Part shown: positions 15,896-18,015 of the stretch, in pieces
How the letters are laid out: the number at the start of each line of letters is the position of its first letter
Position numbering within the stretch: position 1 is the stretch's first letter
Made by a program: the position numbers and the translations under genes
Notes under the pieces: generated by a model
The model's database searches: none
The model's input: the letters and a program-made list of their open reading frames with translations, nothing else
What the model was told of the DNA's origin: nothing
DNA from: an uncultured Myxococcales bacterium
GTDB lineage: Bacteria; Myxococcota_A; Polyangia; Polyangiales; Polyangiaceae
DNA: 18,015 nucleotides
Assembly: GCA_937998045.1 (NCBI GenBank)
Contig: CALKVG010000252.1
Span: forward strand, 1 to 18,015
Reading direction: 5' to 3'

Positions 15896-16178
15896 CATGT
15901 GGACGTATCCGTGGAAGGGCAGTCCTTGGCGCGGCTGCTTGGCGGAACTTGGAAGCTCCGCCGGCGCGAGCTGGAGGCCCGGGGCTGCCCCGGTCGCTGC
16001 GAGCGGGCTGTCGGGGCGGGCCGCATGGCCCGACCGTTCGTCCCTCTCAACCTATAGAGTGCCGACGTCGCCGTTTTTGCCGCCGGCCATGTCGATTTTT
16101 TTTGGCCCCGGGCTCGCGAGACGTCCCACCCGCGAGGACAGGGCGTTCGAGCCTGGTGGCTATCCTGCGAGAATCCCG
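15896..16178. other. Non-coding stretch upstream of the repeat array
   Basis: No supported gene. Visible elements: an inverted repeat GGCGGA...TCCGCC at 15941-15962 with further pairing inside, a perfect 6-bp stem with loop GCAT at 16017-16032 (CGGGCC / GGCCCG), and a run of eight T at about 16096-16103, exceptional in this GC-rich DNA. The leftward promoter for the Ala/Pro-tail gene could lie here or in the leader repeats. Confidence 0.4.
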
Positions 16179-16658
16179 CGGGTTTCTTGCAGCCGGCGAT
16201 CGGTTCGCCCTCGGTGCTGCTCAGGAGGCACTGCACCGGTCCGATGGGAGGCGAGCGGCGACCCCACGGAGGCACCGCAGCGGCCCGATGGGTCGGCCCA
16301 TTGACTCGACGGAGGCGGCGCAACGGCCCGTCGGGGGCAGCGCGTCGACCCAACGGAGTGATCGCGCCGGCCCGATCGCTCACTGCATCGACCCCATGGA
16401 GACATCCCGCCGGCGCCGTTGGGTCGGTGCATGGACCCCACGGAGGCATCCCATCAGCGCCGATCGGTCGGTGCTCGGATCCAACGGAGGCATCCCATCA
16501 GCGCCGATGGGTCGGCGCTCGGATCCAACGAAGCACTGCACCGTCCTCCCTGGGTCGGTGCGCTCACCCGACGGAGACACCGCGGCGACTCCGAGGGATC
16601 AGTGAGGTGACCCGATGGATACATTGCGCCCGTCCCGCGGACCGCCGCGGTGGCGCCG
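16179..16658. repeat. Tandem array of 43-44-bp degenerate units (about 10-11 copies)
   Basis: Units start near 16223, 16266, 16309, 16353, 16396, 16440, 16484, 16528, 16571 and 16615, most opening with ACGGAGGCA or a close variant; a weaker copy precedes 16223 and the last copy is degraded. Units at 16440 and 16484 differ at only 2 of 44 positions. Unit lengths of 43 and 44 shift the reading frame from copy to copy, and no stable repeat protein results, so I read this as non-coding minisatellite-like DNA. Several units can fold: 16500-16519 is an 8-bp perfect hairpin with a TGGG loop. There are no unique spacers, so it is not CRISPR. It fills most of the gap downstream of the membrane-protein gene stop at 16688. 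Confidence 0.85.
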
Positions 16659-16687
16659 CACATAGACCACGCCGTTTCAACGAGGCG

Positions 16688-17377
16688 TCAGCGATTCCCC
16701 GCGCCGGACGCCTCCAACCGACGGATGCGCGCCCGTGCTTCCACGACTTGACTGGACTGCTCCCCTTCGGGATCGAGCGCCTTCGCCTGATCGAGCTTGT
16801 CCTTGCACACGGAGGCTTGGCCCTCGTCGCAGGCGGCGAAGGCCTCCTTCCGAAGGTCCGTCGCGCGCTCCTCGCCTTCGGTGCGCGGGGGCGGGTGGGA
16901 GACGCCGACTACCCCTCCGAGAGCCGCGTATCCGACGAACGACGCCGCCACGAGCAAGAGCGTGACCCGTACGCCCCAGCGCGCTTTGCGCTTCTCTTCG
17001 AGACTCACGACTTTGCCCGACGGTTCGGCAGTCGCGTCGACCGCGGCGAGGGCTCTCTCGGCCACGGCTTTCGCGCGCGCCGGATCGCGGCCCTCCTTCT
17101 TCATCTCGTCGGCGAGCCCCTCGGGGGATAGTTCGCCGATCCGCTCCACCTCGTACTCCGCGATGGAGTCCTCGATGAGGCGCAGGGCTCCCCGGTGTTT
17201 CACGGCGAACGAGCTCGCGGCGATGGCCTTTGCGCGCGCCGGATCGCGGCCCTGGTTCTCCATCTCGGCGGCGAGCTCCTCGGGCGAAAGCGCCCCGATG
17301 CGCTCGACCTCGTGCTCGGCCATCGCGTCCGCGATGAGGCGGCCCGCGCCGCCGCGCCTCCGGTCGTCGCTCGTCAC
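16688..17377 (-). CDS. Single-pass membrane protein with duplicated cytoplasmic motif, putative anti-sigma-type partner, 229 aa
   Basis: GTG 17377 overlaps the stop of the sigma-like gene by four bases (GTGA), so translation is coupled; the longer frame to 17464 is rejected. Residues 14-55 and 67-108 are two copies of one motif, each containing VERIGxLSPExLAxEM and GRDPARAKA, with a 53-residue period. A basic stretch (EEKRKARWGVR) precedes one membrane helix (~138-160), predicting cytoplasmic repeats and a periplasmic C-terminus. That tail has a Cys pair (CDEGQASVC, Cys183 and Cys191) and a helical, TPR-like KLDQAKALDPEG stretch. No known anti-sigma zinc motif (HxxxCxxC) is present. The anti-sigma or signalling role is inferred from gene order and topology; I do not recognise a named family. 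Confidence 0.8.
   Translation of the reverse strand: MTSDDRRRGGAGRLIADAMAEHEVERIGALSPEELAAEMENQGRDPARAKAIAASSFAVKHRGALRLIEDSIAEYEVERIGELSPEGLADEMKKEGRDPARAKAVAERALAAVDATAEPSGKVVSLEEKRKARWGVRVTLLLVAASFVGYAALGGVVGVSHPPPRTEGEERATDLRKEAFAACDEGQASVCKDKLDQAKALDPEGEQSSQVVEARARIRRLEASGAGNR
17054..17338 (-). repeat. Intragenic duplication encoding the two VERIG/GRDPARAKA motifs
   Basis: The segments 17213-17338 and 17054-17179 encode the two 42-residue copies and are also similar at DNA level (both contain the run GGCGCGCGCAAAGG or a near match on the coding strand). The sequence similarity points to an internal duplication. Confidence 0.75.
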
Positions 17378-17988
17378 GGCTTCCCCGACAGGATCGCGTC
17401 GCGGATGCGCGCTCCATGGCGGCCGATGCGCTTCTTCGCGTTCTCGATGTCCTCGACCGAGCACCCGATCTGCCGCGCGAAATCCTGGTTTCTCTCGATT
17501 TCCCGGGTGTCGGCCAATGCGAACATCGCGAGCGGGATGCGCCCCTGCTCGCCCGCCGAGGCGAAGAACGCGCGGAGCTCGTCCTCGACCTGGTCCTCGA
17601 GGAGGCGGTCGGCGTGTTCGCTGAGGGTGTCGTGCGCGTCGGGGGAGGCGGAGCGCGCGTGCTCGGCGTTCTTCTCGTCGTAGGCGGCGGGCGGCGGGTT
17701 GCGGCGCTGGCTGCGCCGCTTCGTTGCGCCGAGGCCGTTCAGGATGCTGCCTACGAACATGAAGAAGGTGACCGGCGGCGTCGGTTCCCCGGTGCGGCGC
17801 GAGCGCGCGACGGCGTTCATCATCGCGGTTTGCGCCAGGTCCTCGGCGTCCGGCTCGGTGCGCGTGTGGCGAGACGCGGCGTGGAGGATGCGGTTCACCA
17901 GAACGGCGTCGGTCGCGAGCGCGTGCTCGAGCGGCGTCGGGTGGGACGGGACCCGCGGAGCCGCGGCGGGGGTGGGACCGGCGGTCAC
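17374..17988 (-). CDS. RNA polymerase sigma factor-like protein (ECF type, divergent), 204 aa
   Basis: After a Pro-rich N-terminus, DAEDLAQTAMMNAVARSRR (47-65) resembles sigma region 2.1-2.2 (the DAEDLxQ core). FFMFVGSILNGLGATKRRSQRR (75-96) fits region 2.3-2.4, with the basic end expected of a promoter-contact helix. A variable acidic linker leads to a C-terminal helix-turn-helix-like segment (RQIGCSVEDIENAKKRIGRHG, around 172-192), as in region 4. The size suits an ECF sigma factor. It starts at GTG 17988 without a clear ribosome binding site; the frame stays open to the right window edge, so a start outside the window cannot be excluded. It is coupled by a GTGA overlap to a membrane protein gene, the usual layout of sigma/anti-sigma pairs. 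It could instead be a sigma-derived DNA-binding regulator. Confidence 0.75.
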   Translation of the reverse strand: MTAGPTPAAAPRVPSHPTPLEHALATDAVLVNRILHAASRHTRTEPDAEDLAQTAMMNAVARSRRTGEPTPPVTFFMFVGSILNGLGATKRRSQRRNPPPAAYDEKNAEHARSASPDAHDTLSEHADRLLEDQVEDELRAFFASAGEQGRIPLAMFALADTREIERNQDFARQIGCSVEDIENAKKRIGRHGARIRDAILSGKP

Positions 17989-18015
17989 GCGGTGAACGGT
18001 AACACGGCGCCTCGG

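Noticed and set aside
16179..16658. CRISPR array
   Set aside because: Units are contiguous and diverge gradually, with no constant repeat alternating with unique spacers and no cas gene nearby.
16187..17131. Plus-strand frame reading through the repeat array as a repeat protein
   Set aside because: Unit lengths of 43 and 44 change the frame between copies, so no periodic protein results, and the right half is antisense to the membrane-protein gene.

Overview
The window is very GC-rich DNA with long open frames on every strand. Its gene content (a large surface-type lipase lipoprotein, MacA/MacB-type export genes, a soluble MEDS-domain histidine kinase, a sigma-like/membrane-protein pair, and an Ala/Pro-tailed protein of unknown function) looks like a large soil-bacterial genome, most likely a member of the Myxococcota (Polyangia-like). 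That placement is inferred from gene style and base composition; no rRNA or other marker gene is present. I see no tRNA, IS element, phage gene or CRISPR array.

Left part (1-8362), lipid handling. A lipase lipoprotein gene (1355-4402, -) is followed by a FadL-type outer-membrane fatty-acid transporter gene (1-1253, -) that runs off the left edge. This pair resembles the Vibrio VolA/FadL arrangement, in which a surface lysophospholipase releases fatty acids that FadL imports. Across a ~410-nt non-coding region lies a divergent cytochrome P450 (4815-6263, +). It ends 7 nt from a convergent acyl-CoA synthetase (6271-7788, -). That gene is in turn divergent, by only 34 nt, from a flavin reductase-domain protein (7823-8362, +). 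A coherent reading is lipolysis, uptake, then CoA activation and/or hydroxylation of exogenous lipids.

Middle part (8382-13196), a MacAB-type export locus. Two paralogous FtsX/MacB-type permeases flank a membrane-fusion (adaptor) protein and a separate ABC ATPase. One permease is on the minus strand, divergent from the adaptor. The other is on the plus strand and overlaps the ATPase stop codon by 4 nt. A small YciI-like protein follows.

Right part (13317-18015). There is a MEDS-domain soluble histidine kinase (-) and a very long imperfect hairpin. Next comes a protein of unknown function (-) with a near-perfect Shine-Dalgarno sequence and an Ala/Pro repeat tail; its leader is built from degenerate ~15-nt repeats. 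About 890 nt without a convincing gene follow, half of which is a tandem array of 43-44-bp units, several of which can form a hairpin. At the right edge is a sigma-factor-like gene overlapping (GTGA) a gene for a single-pass membrane protein with a duplicated 42-residue cytoplasmic motif. This is a candidate new sigma/anti-sigma-type pair.

The best candidates for undescribed biology are the sigma-like/membrane-protein pair, the 43-44-bp repeat array, the repeat-leader unknown-protein gene, and the lipase-FadL-P450-acyl-CoA synthetase neighbourhood.
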